Source of the DNA: Microcoleus vaginatus_C
GTDB taxonomy: Bacteria > Cyanobacteriota > Cyanobacteriia > Cyanobacteriales > Microcoleaceae
NCBI GenBank assembly: GCA_040004035.1
Contig: JAMPLN010000017.1
Strand: one strand, 5' to 3'
Length of the DNA: 64,000 nucleotides
Shown: positions 17,812-25,634 of the stretch, one piece after another
Layout: the number at the start of each line of letters is the position of its first letter
Numbering within the stretch: the first letter of the stretch is position 1
Translations under genes and position numbers: made by a program
The notes under the pieces: generated by a model
The model's input: the letters and a program-made list of their open reading frames with translations, nothing else
The model's database searches: none
Told to the model about the DNA's origin: nothing

Positions 17812-20800
17812 TCATGGGATCTCTGTTCGTAGCGGCAACCTCACGGTAAACGTTGCCCCTTGTCCCTCACCCGCACTTGTTGCAATAACTGTACCGCCGT
17901 GGAGTTCTACTAAATGACGGACGATCGACAGTCCTAGCCCCAATCCAGAGTCTCTGCGAGAGTAGCTACTATCCGCCTGACGGAAGCGATCGAACACATA
18001 GGGGAGAAAATCAGGGGGAATCCCTTTACCAGTATCGCTAACTTGGATTTGAGCGATTCCATCCATGTAGTCTAATGCGATGTCAATTTTTCCTCCGGCT
18101 GGGGTGAATTTAATCGCGTTTGAAAGTAGATTCCACAGCACCTGTTGTAAGCGACTTGGATCGCCCAAAATCTTTGGTTTTAAAGGACTTAGCCTCGATT
18201 CAAGTTGAATATTTTTGGCTTCTGCTGCGAAACGAATCACCGCGATCGCATTTTCAACCAGTGGATTGATCTCAATTTGAGCAGCATTGAGCCGAAATTG
18301 GCCTGTGGTAATCCGCGAAACGTCTAAGATGTCATCGATGAGCTGGTTTTGTGCTTTGGCGGCGCGCTCGATTGTTTTTAGCGCCTCCTCGGTTTTAGCC
18401 GCGTCAAATTTTTTCAGGCGCAGCAACTGTGCCCAGCCAATCATCGCATTGAGCGGCGTCCGCAATTCGTGAGAGAGGACGGACAAAAACTCATCTTTGA
18501 CGCGGTTGGCCTCCTCAGCAGCCGCACGAGCCGATTGTTCTTGAATCCGAAGGCTGCGTTCAGTCTCGAACTGTTTTTGATCCGTGATATCCTCGATCGC
18601 CAGCAGAATCATCTGTGTATCGCCACTAGGAGGCATTTTGCGGGCATTTAGCAGCATTATTTTATGCCCGATCTTCTCAAAGTCATCCTCGACCTCAAAA
18701 TCTTTAAACCCGGCATTTCCTGCCAGAATTTCTTTTAGGAGCGATCGCAACTTGGGAATATTCCACTGTCCATTACCCAGATCGAACAATGAGCGGTGCT
18801 CTGTTTGGCACGGCGTCACCTGAAACGTCTCGTAGAAAGAACGATTGGCAGTGAGCGCCCGCAGGTCGAGATCTAGCACTAGCAACGGTTGCACCACCGT
18901 TTCCACGATCGTTTCGGCGTAATTTTTCGCTTCCATCAAATGCTGGGCGCTCACTTTTAGCTCGTTGATATCCACCAATATCACCACAGCCCCATCAATC
19001 TTGTGATCGATCGTCCGGTAGGCTCGAATGTGCAGATCGTACCAACGACCGTCTCGATCTTGAACCTCCTGAACTTTCAAATTGAGCGTGCGGATCACCT
19101 CTAAAATCAGTTGCTCTAAGTCCGGTACCATCAACTTGTGAGTGATGTCGCTCAAAGACCGCCCGACATCGGTAGAAATCAAGTTGAAGATACCTTCGAT
19201 TGCGGGAGTAAATCGGCGGATTCGCAGGTCGCCTCCCAGCATCAGGATCGGAATATTGATGCTGGCCAGCAGATTCTCTAAATCGTTGCTCACCTGAGTC
19301 GATTCAAGATTGCGCCGCTGCAATTCGTCATTAATCGTGTTGAGTTCTTCATTGGTTGCCTGAATCTCTTCTTTCGCCGTTTCGAGTTCCTCATTCATGC
19401 TTTGCAACTCTTCGTTGCTCGACAAAATCTCTTCGTTGGCGGCTCTCAAATCTTGATTAGCGGCTTGATGTTCTTGGACGATCGCTCCGAGATGTTCTTT
19501 TGTTGTTTTCAGTTCCTCTAGCAGCCTTGCAATCTCCCGACTTTCAGCCTGTGAAGGATCGGAGTTGACTCTACCATCGTCAGCAGCAGGCATTGCAGAG
19601 ATCATCGGGCACTCTTCTTGAAACAACACTAAAAAATAGTTTTTTGCCACAGCGCCGGCTTGGAATGGAATCACATTAATTCCGACCTGACGGATGATCT
19701 CGCCCTCTTTAACTTGCAAGCCTGCCCGTGCGATCGATTGCTTCTGCTGTGAGGCTTCTTGAATTGCAGTTTGCAGTTCCACGCGCAATCCTTCTTTTGC
19801 CATTCTCAGCAAGTTAAAGCTCGCTCTACCGGGAGCCGGTTCTAGGTAGCCATTCGTCTTTCCTCGAAATTGCAGAATCTCGCTGGCTGTGTTAATCACG
19901 ACCCCGACAGGGGCATAGTGATTCAAAACAATGCGATCGGCCTCTTTCTCCATTTCGATTTCGTCCAATCTTTCCGTCTGCAGCGGTGCAGGGTTGGGGG
20001 GTGTCAGAGAATAGTTGCTAGCATTTAAATCCATACTGAGCCAATGCGATAGCAGCTTTTTAGTATAAATTTTATTCTTTTTATCGAATAGCGCAAACAA
20101 TTCTGAAAACTCACCAACCGTTTCCGAAGTGCCTAACACCAAAAAGCCCGCGGGCCCAAGCCCATAGTGGAACAGTGGCAGCAGTTTTTTCTGCAACTGG
20201 GGGCCCAGATAGATCAGCACGTTCCGACAGGTAATCAAATCCATCTGGGAAAATGGCGGATCGGCGATCAGGTTTTGTCTAGCAAAAACGCAGACTTCCC
20301 GCACGGCCTTAGTGATTTGGTATCCGCCCTCGACTTGGACAAAGAACCGATGTAGGCGTTCGGCTGAAATATTGGCGACTTGGACATGGGTATAAAAGCC
20401 AGTGCGGGCGATCGCGATCGCACTTTCGCTGATGTCTGTGGCATAAATCTGAATCGGCAGGTTAGTAGAGCGAGCTGCTAAAAACTCTAGCAAGCAGATG
20501 GCCATCGAGTAAGCTTCTTCACCCGTTGAACAGCCGGCAATCCAAATTCGGATCGGTTTTTTTGCCGATTTATCTTTGACGATTGCGGGAAAAACATTGC
20601 TGGTTAAGGCATCAAAGGTTTCGGGGTCGCGGAAAAAGCTGGTGACATGAATTAAGACATCGTGATACAGCGCCGTTACTTCTGCCGGGGTGTTTTGGAG
20701 ATATTCGGCATAATCTTCGATGCGTTGCAGCTTGTATAGCAGCATCCGGCGATGTATGCGCCGCTTCAAGGTGGTTTGCTTGTAGTGAGTAAAGTCAACT

Positions 20801-21603
20801 CCTGTAGCCACCCGGAGCAAACTGTAGATAATGGCGATCGCATCTTTATTTTCGATCGCATCTTCACTTTCGATCGCATCTTCGCTGGTTGTCGATTCTG
20901 TCGAAGGCCGATCTGCAATGTAGGGATGACGGCCGATCTCTGCTATTTTCTGGGCAATTTTTTCAGGTGGCAAGATAAAGTCTACCTGACCCGTAGCCAC
21001 CGCAGTATTCGGCATACTGCTGACTTGTGCCGAATCTTCACATTGGGCAAAAGTAATACCGCCTGCGGCCTTAATCGCTTTTAACCCTTGGGCACCATCG
21101 CCGTCGCCCCCGGACAAAATGACGCCGATGGCTTTGTTCCCACGTTCTTGGGCCAGGGACAACAGAAAACTATCGACCGACATAAATACCCCGCGTCCTC
21201 TGCCGCGAGGCGTTAGCTTCAGCAGTGATCGATCGATGGTCATGCTGACATTCGGGGGGATGACGTAGACCTGATTCGGTGCTATCAGCATCCCATCTGT
21301 CACCTCATGCACGGGCATCAGGGTCGATCGAGCCAGAATCACACTCAACACACTTTCCTGATTCGCCAACATATGCTGAATTATTACAAACGCCATGCCG
21401 GTATCGATCGGCAAATGGCTCAGTAATTGCATAAAGGCTTCCAATCCACCTGCAGATGCTCCTATTGCGACTACAGGAAATAAGTCGTTTTGATTGTTCT
21501 GCTGCTTTTGATCAGCTTTAGGTTGAGATTTCTTGGAAAACTTATTACGACTCATTTTTTCTACCACAGCTCTTGCTGTCGGCGTATTATAGTTATATTG
21601 CAT
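17812..21603 (-). CDS. CheB-CheR-PAS-histidine kinase fusion protein
   Basis: A 1263-residue fusion combining receptor methylesterase, methyltransferase and kinase modules. CheB: catalytic Ser50 (GASAGG), His77 (IIQH) and the Asp region GGDGDGAQG. CheR: about residues 255-520, with SAM-binding GCSTGEEAYSM and NVLIYL. Then a coiled coil with repeated SSNEELQSMNEELETAKEEI-type heptads, two PAS domains, HisKA (His1045 in LSHELRTPLNAMIGW) and HATPase (GKGIPP, GLGLGLSIVRHLVELHGG). No receiver domain and no membrane segment, so it is soluble. Such fusions replace separate che genes; no chemoreceptor is in the window. Another start, at Met17 (21555), is equally possible; neither has a clear ribosome site. 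A 30-bp TA palindrome lies directly upstream. Confidence 0.92.
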   Translation of the reverse strand: MQYNYNTPTARAVVEKMSRNKFSKKSQPKADQKQQNNQNDLFPVVAIGASAGGLEAFMQLLSHLPIDTGMAFVIIQHMLANQESVLSVILARSTLMPVHEVTDGMLIAPNQVYVIPPNVSMTIDRSLLKLTPRGRGRGVFMSVDSFLLSLAQERGNKAIGVILSGGDGDGAQGLKAIKAAGGITFAQCEDSAQVSSMPNTAVATGQVDFILPPEKIAQKIAEIGRHPYIADRPSTESTTSEDAIESEDAIENKDAIAIIYSLLRVATGVDFTHYKQTTLKRRIHRRMLLYKLQRIEDYAEYLQNTPAEVTALYHDVLIHVTSFFRDPETFDALTSNVFPAIVKDKSAKKPIRIWIAGCSTGEEAYSMAICLLEFLAARSTNLPIQIYATDISESAIAIARTGFYTHVQVANISAERLHRFFVQVEGGYQITKAVREVCVFARQNLIADPPFSQMDLITCRNVLIYLGPQLQKKLLPLFHYGLGPAGFLVLGTSETVGEFSELFALFDKKNKIYTKKLLSHWLSMDLNASNYSLTPPNPAPLQTERLDEIEMEKEADRIVLNHYAPVGVVINTASEILQFRGKTNGYLEPAPGRASFNLLRMAKEGLRVELQTAIQEASQQKQSIARAGLQVKEGEIIRQVGINVIPFQAGAVAKNYFLVLFQEECPMISAMPAADDGRVNSDPSQAESREIARLLEELKTTKEHLGAIVQEHQAANQDLRAANEEILSSNEELQSMNEELETAKEEIQATNEELNTINDELQRRNLESTQVSNDLENLLASINIPILMLGGDLRIRRFTPAIEGIFNLISTDVGRSLSDITHKLMVPDLEQLILEVIRTLNLKVQEVQDRDGRWYDLHIRAYRTIDHKIDGAVVILVDINELKVSAQHLMEAKNYAETIVETVVQPLLVLDLDLRALTANRSFYETFQVTPCQTEHRSLFDLGNGQWNIPKLRSLLKEILAGNAGFKDFEVEDDFEKIGHKIMLLNARKMPPSGDTQMILLAIEDITDQKQFETERSLRIQEQSARAAAEEANRVKDEFLSVLSHELRTPLNAMIGWAQLLRLKKFDAAKTEEALKTIERAAKAQNQLIDDILDVSRITTGQFRLNAAQIEINPLVENAIAVIRFAAEAKNIQLESRLSPLKPKILGDPSRLQQVLWNLLSNAIKFTPAGGKIDIALDYMDGIAQIQVSDTGKGIPPDFLPYVFDRFRQADSSYSRRDSGLGLGLSIVRHLVELHGGTVIATSAGEGQGATFTVRLPLRTEIP

Positions 21604-21607
21604 TTGT

Positions 21608-21637
21608 TTTTGATATATATATATATATATATCAAAA
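21608..21637. repeat. Perfect 30-bp palindrome with alternating TA core
   Basis: TTTTGATATATATATA and its mirror to ATCAAAA form an uninterrupted palindrome four bases upstream of the upstream start of the CheB-CheR kinase. It could extrude as a cruciform or hold a regulator; the sequence alone does not say. Confidence 0.7.
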
Positions 21638-21723
21638 TGAATAATAAGTCATCTACCTGCCGAGATAATCTCTACGCGAACTCGGTCGGTGTGCTCAAGG
21701 GATTTTAAAATTCTTATTTTGGA

Positions 21724-21758
21724 GTTCCCCCTTTCCTAGTGGGGGACAAGATTGAAAC
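21724..21758 (+). repeat. Solitary CRISPR-repeat-like 35-mer
   Basis: The segment begins GTTCCCCC, has an internal CCCCC/GGGGG inverted repeat around TTTCCTAGT and ends AAGATTGAAAC, the usual 3' end of many cyanobacterial CRISPR repeats. Only one copy is present, with no spacers and no cas genes, so it is not an array. Confidence 0.3.
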
Positions 21759-21981
21759 GGGAAATTCCTTAAAAATTACACTAATTGTACTGTTAAGAGT
21801 GGAGAATCAGTGAACTTTCCAGATTCTGCGATCCTAGCAATTCAATGAATGTTTGCGATCGAGTGGAGTTCCCTAAATGCTCCTACTTCTCAATAAAATT
21901 CCAACCGGAATCTTGTCCACCCTTCTCAAGCAACAGAACACCATACAGAACCGTAATTAATCTCGTTTTTATGCAGGTTGT

Positions 21982-22014
21982 GGCGATTCCCTGCGGGATA
22001 GCTTCGCTTCACGC
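21982..22014. repeat. Dispersed intergenic repeat (GGCGATTCCC...CTTCACGC)
   Basis: A 33-bp segment, GGCGATTCCCTGCGGGATAG followed by CTTCGCTTCACGC, found again with one change at 29002-29034. It contains the small palindrome TCCCTGCGGGA. Confidence 0.7.
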
Positions 22015-22053
22015 AAATTCGCTACCGTCGCGTCGATATAAACTCTCTCTGGA

Positions 22054-22200
22054 TTATTTTTTTAACTGCTTCATAACTTCTTGCTGGGGCATTTTTACCT
22101 TTTGAGTCATTTCCAGAGTATCGTTGATTAGCGGTTGCCAATATCGATCAAATTCCGCAATTACTTTCTGAACTTCCTCTGGTGTTGAAGTTTGATGCTG
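22054..22200 (-). pseudogene. Remnant of an unidentified gene (C-terminal 48 codons)
   Basis: An open minus-strand stretch from a stop just upstream of 22200 to a TAA at 22054 encodes a well-formed helical peptide (PEEVQKVIAEFDRYWQPLIN, then DTLEMTQKVKMPQQEVMKQL) without a start codon at its head. It looks like the C terminus of a degraded gene. Family not recognised; it could also be chance. Confidence 0.35.
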
Positions 22201-22310
22201 TTAATTTGCAGACACAATCTAATAAGTCAACTTTTTATTTTCCCACAATCCGGCACTTTTTGCTAATATCTTAAATAAAAGTAACAAAAATATATTTTAA
22301 TGGGGCGAGG

Positions 22311-22663
22311 GAAATTAGGGAAATCCAAGCAGCGCTGCAAAGTTCGGATTCTCAAGACAGGCTGCCGGGGGTAACGGCTGTGAGAAAGTGCGATTCTGCG
22401 GTGGCGCTACCGATGTTGCTGAGGAAAGTGAAGGATGGGGAGTTTATGGTGCGATGTTCGTGGCGATGGGATGGCGACAGACTCAAATTGCGGAAGCTTT
22501 GGCGGCGCTGTTAAAAATGATGCAGTTCGATCGCGATCGGAATGTGGGCGCAGAAGCCGCTAACTCTTTGTCAATGTTCGGGGCAGCTTTTCGTGGCGAT
22601 GACAATTTGCTCGTCCGCCGCAGTTCATGGCTCCGGTGTACGATCGCTGTCGTCCAAAATTGA
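22311..22663 (+). pseudogene. HEAT-repeat protein pseudogene
   Basis: Frame 1 (from 22311) reads EIREIQAALQSSDSQDRLPG, then DSAVALPMLLRKVKDGEFMV. After a one-base deletion near 22456 the frame that opened at 22388 continues with FVAMG, then ALAALLKMMQFDRDRNVGAE, AANSLSMFG and DDNLLVRRS. These are the typical repeats of cyanobacterial HEAT/PBS-lyase-like proteins, in order, but with a frameshift, an internal deletion after SMFG and no start codon. It is clearly a dead copy. HEAT proteins of this type are generally protein-binding scaffolds. Confidence 0.75.
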
Positions 22664-22778
22664 TTGTCAAAATGCTATACTCAAAATCAGAAAATCGTTG
22701 TACAATGTTCTTCTAGTCGTTTTTTACCGCTGCGCCTCCAAGGTGAAAGCAGGTGAAAGCAGGTAAAAAACAGTAAGC

Positions 22779-22850
22779 GCGGGCGTAATTCAGTGGTAGA
22801 ATGTCAGCTTCCCATGCTGAACGTCGTGGGTTCGAGTCCCACCGTCCGCT
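22779..22850 (+). tRNA. tRNA-Gly (anticodon CCC)
   Basis: Acceptor stem GCGGGCG/CGTCCGC with one G-T pair, D arm with CAGTGGTAGAATG, anticodon stem TCAGC/GCTGA with loop TTCCCAT (anticodon CCC), T arm GTGGG/CCCAC with loop TTCGAGT, discriminator T. The 3' CCA is not encoded. The antisense frame at 22713-22976 (SGRWDSNPRRSAWEADILPL) is a well-known false protein across tRNA-Gly. The 3' half is repeated at 23282-23317. Confidence 0.95.
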
Positions 22851-23026
22851 TGCGAAAAAACTCTTTAAAACTCTTGAGGAATCAAGGGTTTTGGCGTTTC
22901 TAGGGCTGGATCTCTGTGGTTGCACAGGATGTTTTTGGAGACAAACACAGGGTTTTTGATGGCTGTTTGGAGACAATTTGGAGACAATGTGGAGAGTATT
23001 TGGAGTGTCTCTAAATATGGCTTGGG

Positions 23027-23146
23027 TTAAGCGCCTAGCTCTGCCAATACGTCCAGCACAGTTTCCATATCCGCCAAATCAGCCCTCGACTTTTTGCGTG
23101 GTGCTTTTAACCCACATTCCGCACCTCTACTAGACGTATGGCTCAT
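23027..23146 (-). CDS. Possible 39-residue protein between the tRNA-Gly repeats
   Basis: Reads MSHTSSRGAECGLKAPRKKS then RADLADMETVLDVLAELGA. The second half is a plausible helix and the first a basic tail. It lies inside the 430-bp segment bounded by the tRNA-Gly gene and the partial tRNA copy, so it may be cargo or a remnant of an integrated element. No ribosome site is obvious and the family is unknown. Confidence 0.3.
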   Translation of the reverse strand: MSHTSSRGAECGLKAPRKKSRADLADMETVLDVLAELGA

Positions 23147-23281
23147 GGTAAAATTTCAAAAGCGACAGGACAAGGTTAGCACTTTGGAGACAATTTCGAG
23201 ACCACACGGGATACAAAAATCAGCTCGGAGGATGTAACCATTTGCCAGTATCGGGTTCCATGAGTGATGCTTACCTCTTCC

Positions 23282-23317
23282 GCTGAACCTAGTGGGTCCG
23301 AGTCCCACCGTCCGCTT
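23282..23317 (+). repeat. Partial duplicate of tRNA-Gly 3' half (att-like direct repeat)
   Basis: These 36 bp match 22816-22851, from the 3' side of the anticodon stem to just past the discriminator, with three mismatches. Direct repeats of a tRNA 3' end are the signature of tyrosine-integrase insertion; no integrase remains between the copies. Confidence 0.75.
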
Positions 23318-23375
23318 TGACTGAATTTTCATATAATTTAATTATGAAAATTAATTACTCTTATCCATTCGATAT

Positions 23376-24323
23376 ATGGCTTATTTCTTAACCGCTGCTT
23401 TATATAAGTTCGTTGAACTACCGGATTTTGCTGACCTGAAAGCACCCCTAATCGATTGTTGCAACAACAACAACGTTAAAGGCACTATCTTGCTGGCCGA
23501 AGAAGGCATTAATGGCACTATTGCCGGCTCGTCCGAGGGCGTACACGCAGTGCTGGCATTCTTGCGTAGTGACCCGCGTTTTGCGGATCTGGTACACAAG
23601 GAATCTTTCTCGGAAAAAGCACCTTTTTACCGCCTGAAAATACGCTTGAAGCGCGAAATAGTCACGATGGGGGTACCGCACATTAATCCCCGCCTCATGG
23701 CTGGCAAATATGTTAAGCCTGATGAGTGGAATAAGCTGCTTGACGATCCCGATGTTGTGGTGGTTGATGTGCGTAACGACTTCGAGGTATCTATGGGTAC
23801 TTTTGAAGGCGCTATTAATCCAAAAACAAAAAGCTTTTCCGAGTTACCTGAATGGGTGCTGCGGGAAACTGCTTTACGCAATAAACCGAAGGTGGCAATG
23901 TTTTGCACCGGTGGTATTCGCTGCGAGAAATCTACTGCTTTTTTGCGTAGTCAAGGTTTTGAGGAAGTCTATCATCTAGAAGGCGGAATCTTAAAATATT
24001 TGGAAACGGTGCCGGAAGCCGAAAGTCGTTGGGAAGGTGAATGTTTTGTGTTTGATGAGCGGGTTTCTGTTGGTCAGGACTTAAAGCCGGGAAACTATGA
24101 ACTTTGTCGCGGTTGTCGTCACCCGATTAGTCAGGAAGATAAGGCTTCGGAATTCTTTGTAGTGGGTGTGAGTTGTCCTCATTGTCATGACTCCAAAACT
24201 GAAACCAAAAAACAAGCCTTATCTGAACGTCAACGTCAGATTGAGCTTGCTAAGCGTCGCAACCAAGTACATATAGGCGCGCGCTACGATGCGAAGGAAA
24301 AAGTAGATGGTGCGATCGACTAA
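23376..24323 (+). CDS. trhO: tRNA uridine(34) hydroxylase TrhO (rhodanese family, YceA-like)
   Basis: TrhO makes 5-hydroxyuridine at the wobble position of several tRNAs using molecular oxygen, working in the cytosol. The 315-residue product has the N-terminal ferredoxin-like domain (LLAEEGINGTIAG), the central rhodanese domain with active-site loop CTGGIRCEKS (Cys177 and Cys183), and the C-terminal metal-binding part with CRGC and CPHC, all in family order. The start ATG at 23376 gives the canonical N terminus (MAYFLTAALYKFVELPDF). It is adjacent to the partial tRNA-Gly copy and the coding sequence has no GCGATCGC octamer, unlike most genes here, which may mean later arrival. Confidence 0.92.
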   Translation: MAYFLTAALYKFVELPDFADLKAPLIDCCNNNNVKGTILLAEEGINGTIAGSSEGVHAVLAFLRSDPRFADLVHKESFSEKAPFYRLKIRLKREIVTMGVPHINPRLMAGKYVKPDEWNKLLDDPDVVVVDVRNDFEVSMGTFEGAINPKTKSFSELPEWVLRETALRNKPKVAMFCTGGIRCEKSTAFLRSQGFEEVYHLEGGILKYLETVPEAESRWEGECFVFDERVSVGQDLKPGNYELCRGCRHPISQEDKASEFFVVGVSCPHCHDSKTETKKQALSERQRQIELAKRRNQVHIGARYDAKEKVDGAID

Positions 24324-24442
24324 TATTATTATTCACTAAGCTCAAAGAAACCCGGTTTCTACGAAAAATCTTGTTTGGCGACGAGAAATATCGAAAGCAA
24401 CCGGGTTTCTGACCCGAAAAACGCGATCGTGCGATCGACTAA

Positions 24443-24680
24443 TTATATCAATTCCGGCGCAGGCCGGAATGATATCAAATCCGCGCTTCCTCGTCGGGCG
24501 TAAAGTCTAATCCTGCGGTCAACAAATAATTCGCGCAATTTTCATTTCTTTGACCAACAGTCAACAGTCAACAGTCAACAGTCAACAGCCAACAGTCAAC
24601 AGTCAACAGTCAACAGCCAACAGTCAACAGTCAACAGTCAACAGTCAACAATAATTCCGGTGCAACCGGAATTGATATTA
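24443..24680. repeat. Composite heptamer repeat upstream of the glutathione transferase
   Basis: A head segment (24443-24560, containing CGGAATGATATCAAATCCGC) matches 17655-17745. It is followed by a CAGTCAA array of about 14 units interrupted by CAGCCAA variants, then CCGGTGCAACCGGAATTGAT. The repeat ends at the base before the ATG of the next gene, so promoter and ribosome site must lie within it. Confidence 0.85.
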
Positions 24681-24681
24681 T

Positions 24682-25338
24682 ATGTCAGCAACATACCCGA
24701 TTTTGTATTCCTTCCGCCGCTGTCCCTATGCTATGCGCGCGCGCTTGGCCTTAATGGTTAGCAATCGGGTGTGTGAGTTGCGGGAAGTTGTTTTGCGAGA
24801 CAAACCACCAGAGATGTTGGAAGTATCTGCCAAAGGTACAGTACCAATATTGATTGATGTTGATGGGCGTGTACTGGATCAAAGTATCGATATCATGTTG
24901 TGGGCATTGAGACAACACGATCCTGAAAAATGGTTGATGCCACAGCAAGGTTCTCTTACAGAAATGCTGGAACTAATCGCTCTATTTGATGATAAGTTTA
25001 AATATCATCTTGACCGTTATAAGTACCCCGATCGTTATCCCGGTGTGGATGCCCAAGTACATCGTTATGAAGGTTCTTTATTCCTGGAAAAACTCAACTC
25101 ACAGTTAAGTGCCACTCAATATTTATTTGGTAACAATGTAGCATTGGCTGATATGGCGATCGCACCTTTTGTTCGTCAATTCGCTCATACAGATCCAACT
25201 TGGTTCAACGAACAGCCTTGGCCGCCGCTACAAGCTTGGTTAGCAGCGTTCACAGACTCGGAAATTTATAGCAGTGTGATGCAGAAATATCCGAAATGGG
25301 AATCCGGTAATCTAGGCGTTATTTTTCCTTCCTCGTAA
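24682..25338 (+). CDS. Glutathione S-transferase family protein
   Basis: The 218-residue product begins with a thioredoxin-fold glutathione-binding domain: YPILYSFRRCPYAMRARLAL, with the CPYA motif (Cys19 area), KGTVPIL carrying the cis-proline, and LDQSIDIMLW. The C-terminal helical domain has LFGNNVALADMAIAPFVRQF, the conserved N-cap and hydrophobic staple region. Enzymes of this type conjugate or reduce small electrophiles or disulfides; the CPYA site suggests thiol-based chemistry. There is no clear ribosome site, because a repeat array runs up to the start codon. It follows trhO on the same strand, 358 bp away, so shared transcription is possible. Confidence 0.88.
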   Translation: MSATYPILYSFRRCPYAMRARLALMVSNRVCELREVVLRDKPPEMLEVSAKGTVPILIDVDGRVLDQSIDIMLWALRQHDPEKWLMPQQGSLTEMLELIALFDDKFKYHLDRYKYPDRYPGVDAQVHRYEGSLFLEKLNSQLSATQYLFGNNVALADMAIAPFVRQFAHTDPTWFNEQPWPPLQAWLAAFTDSEIYSSVMQKYPKWESGNLGVIFPSS

Positions 25339-25349
25339 TTAGTGATTCA

Positions 25350-25441
25350 GGATTTACGCACTCAAGGGCGTTGAATCAAGGGTTTGAGATTGTTTCACTA
25401 CGTTTTATTCGGACAGAAAATGGTAGTACGTGCGTAAGTCC
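25350..25441. mobile_element. Miniature element with GGA(T/C)TTACGCAC ends
   Basis: GGATTTACGCAC at 25350-25361 and GTGCGTAAGTCC ending at 25441 are imperfect terminal inverted repeats around 68 bp without coding potential. The same terminus is present at 60548-60656, 63497-63603 and as a single end at 31310-31322. Confidence 0.6.
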
Positions 25442-25634
25442 TATTATTCTTATTCGCTGTCAGCATATTTATTCAATGCCCAAAATGTTAGTTATCATGC
25501 TAAACTGATTTTTTTCAGAATACAAGATTGTGTCATTTGACTAGAAAAGTGACGCAGGCAAAAATCGCATTTTGCTAGAATTTTTAACTGGAAAGGATTT
25601 ATTGTAATCTAGTAAGTATTGTCAGGTTGTAATT

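Noticed and set aside
21724..21758. CRISPR array
   Set aside because: Only one repeat-like 35-mer, no spacers and no cas genes.
21845..22105. 86-codon plus-strand frame in the 21.6-22.3 kb gap
   Set aside because: Covers a dispersed intergenic repeat and a minus-strand gene remnant; no protein features.
22713..22976. Minus-strand frame of 87 codons with SGRWDSNPRRSAWEADILPL
   Set aside because: It is the antisense of tRNA-Gly and its flanks, a classic false protein.
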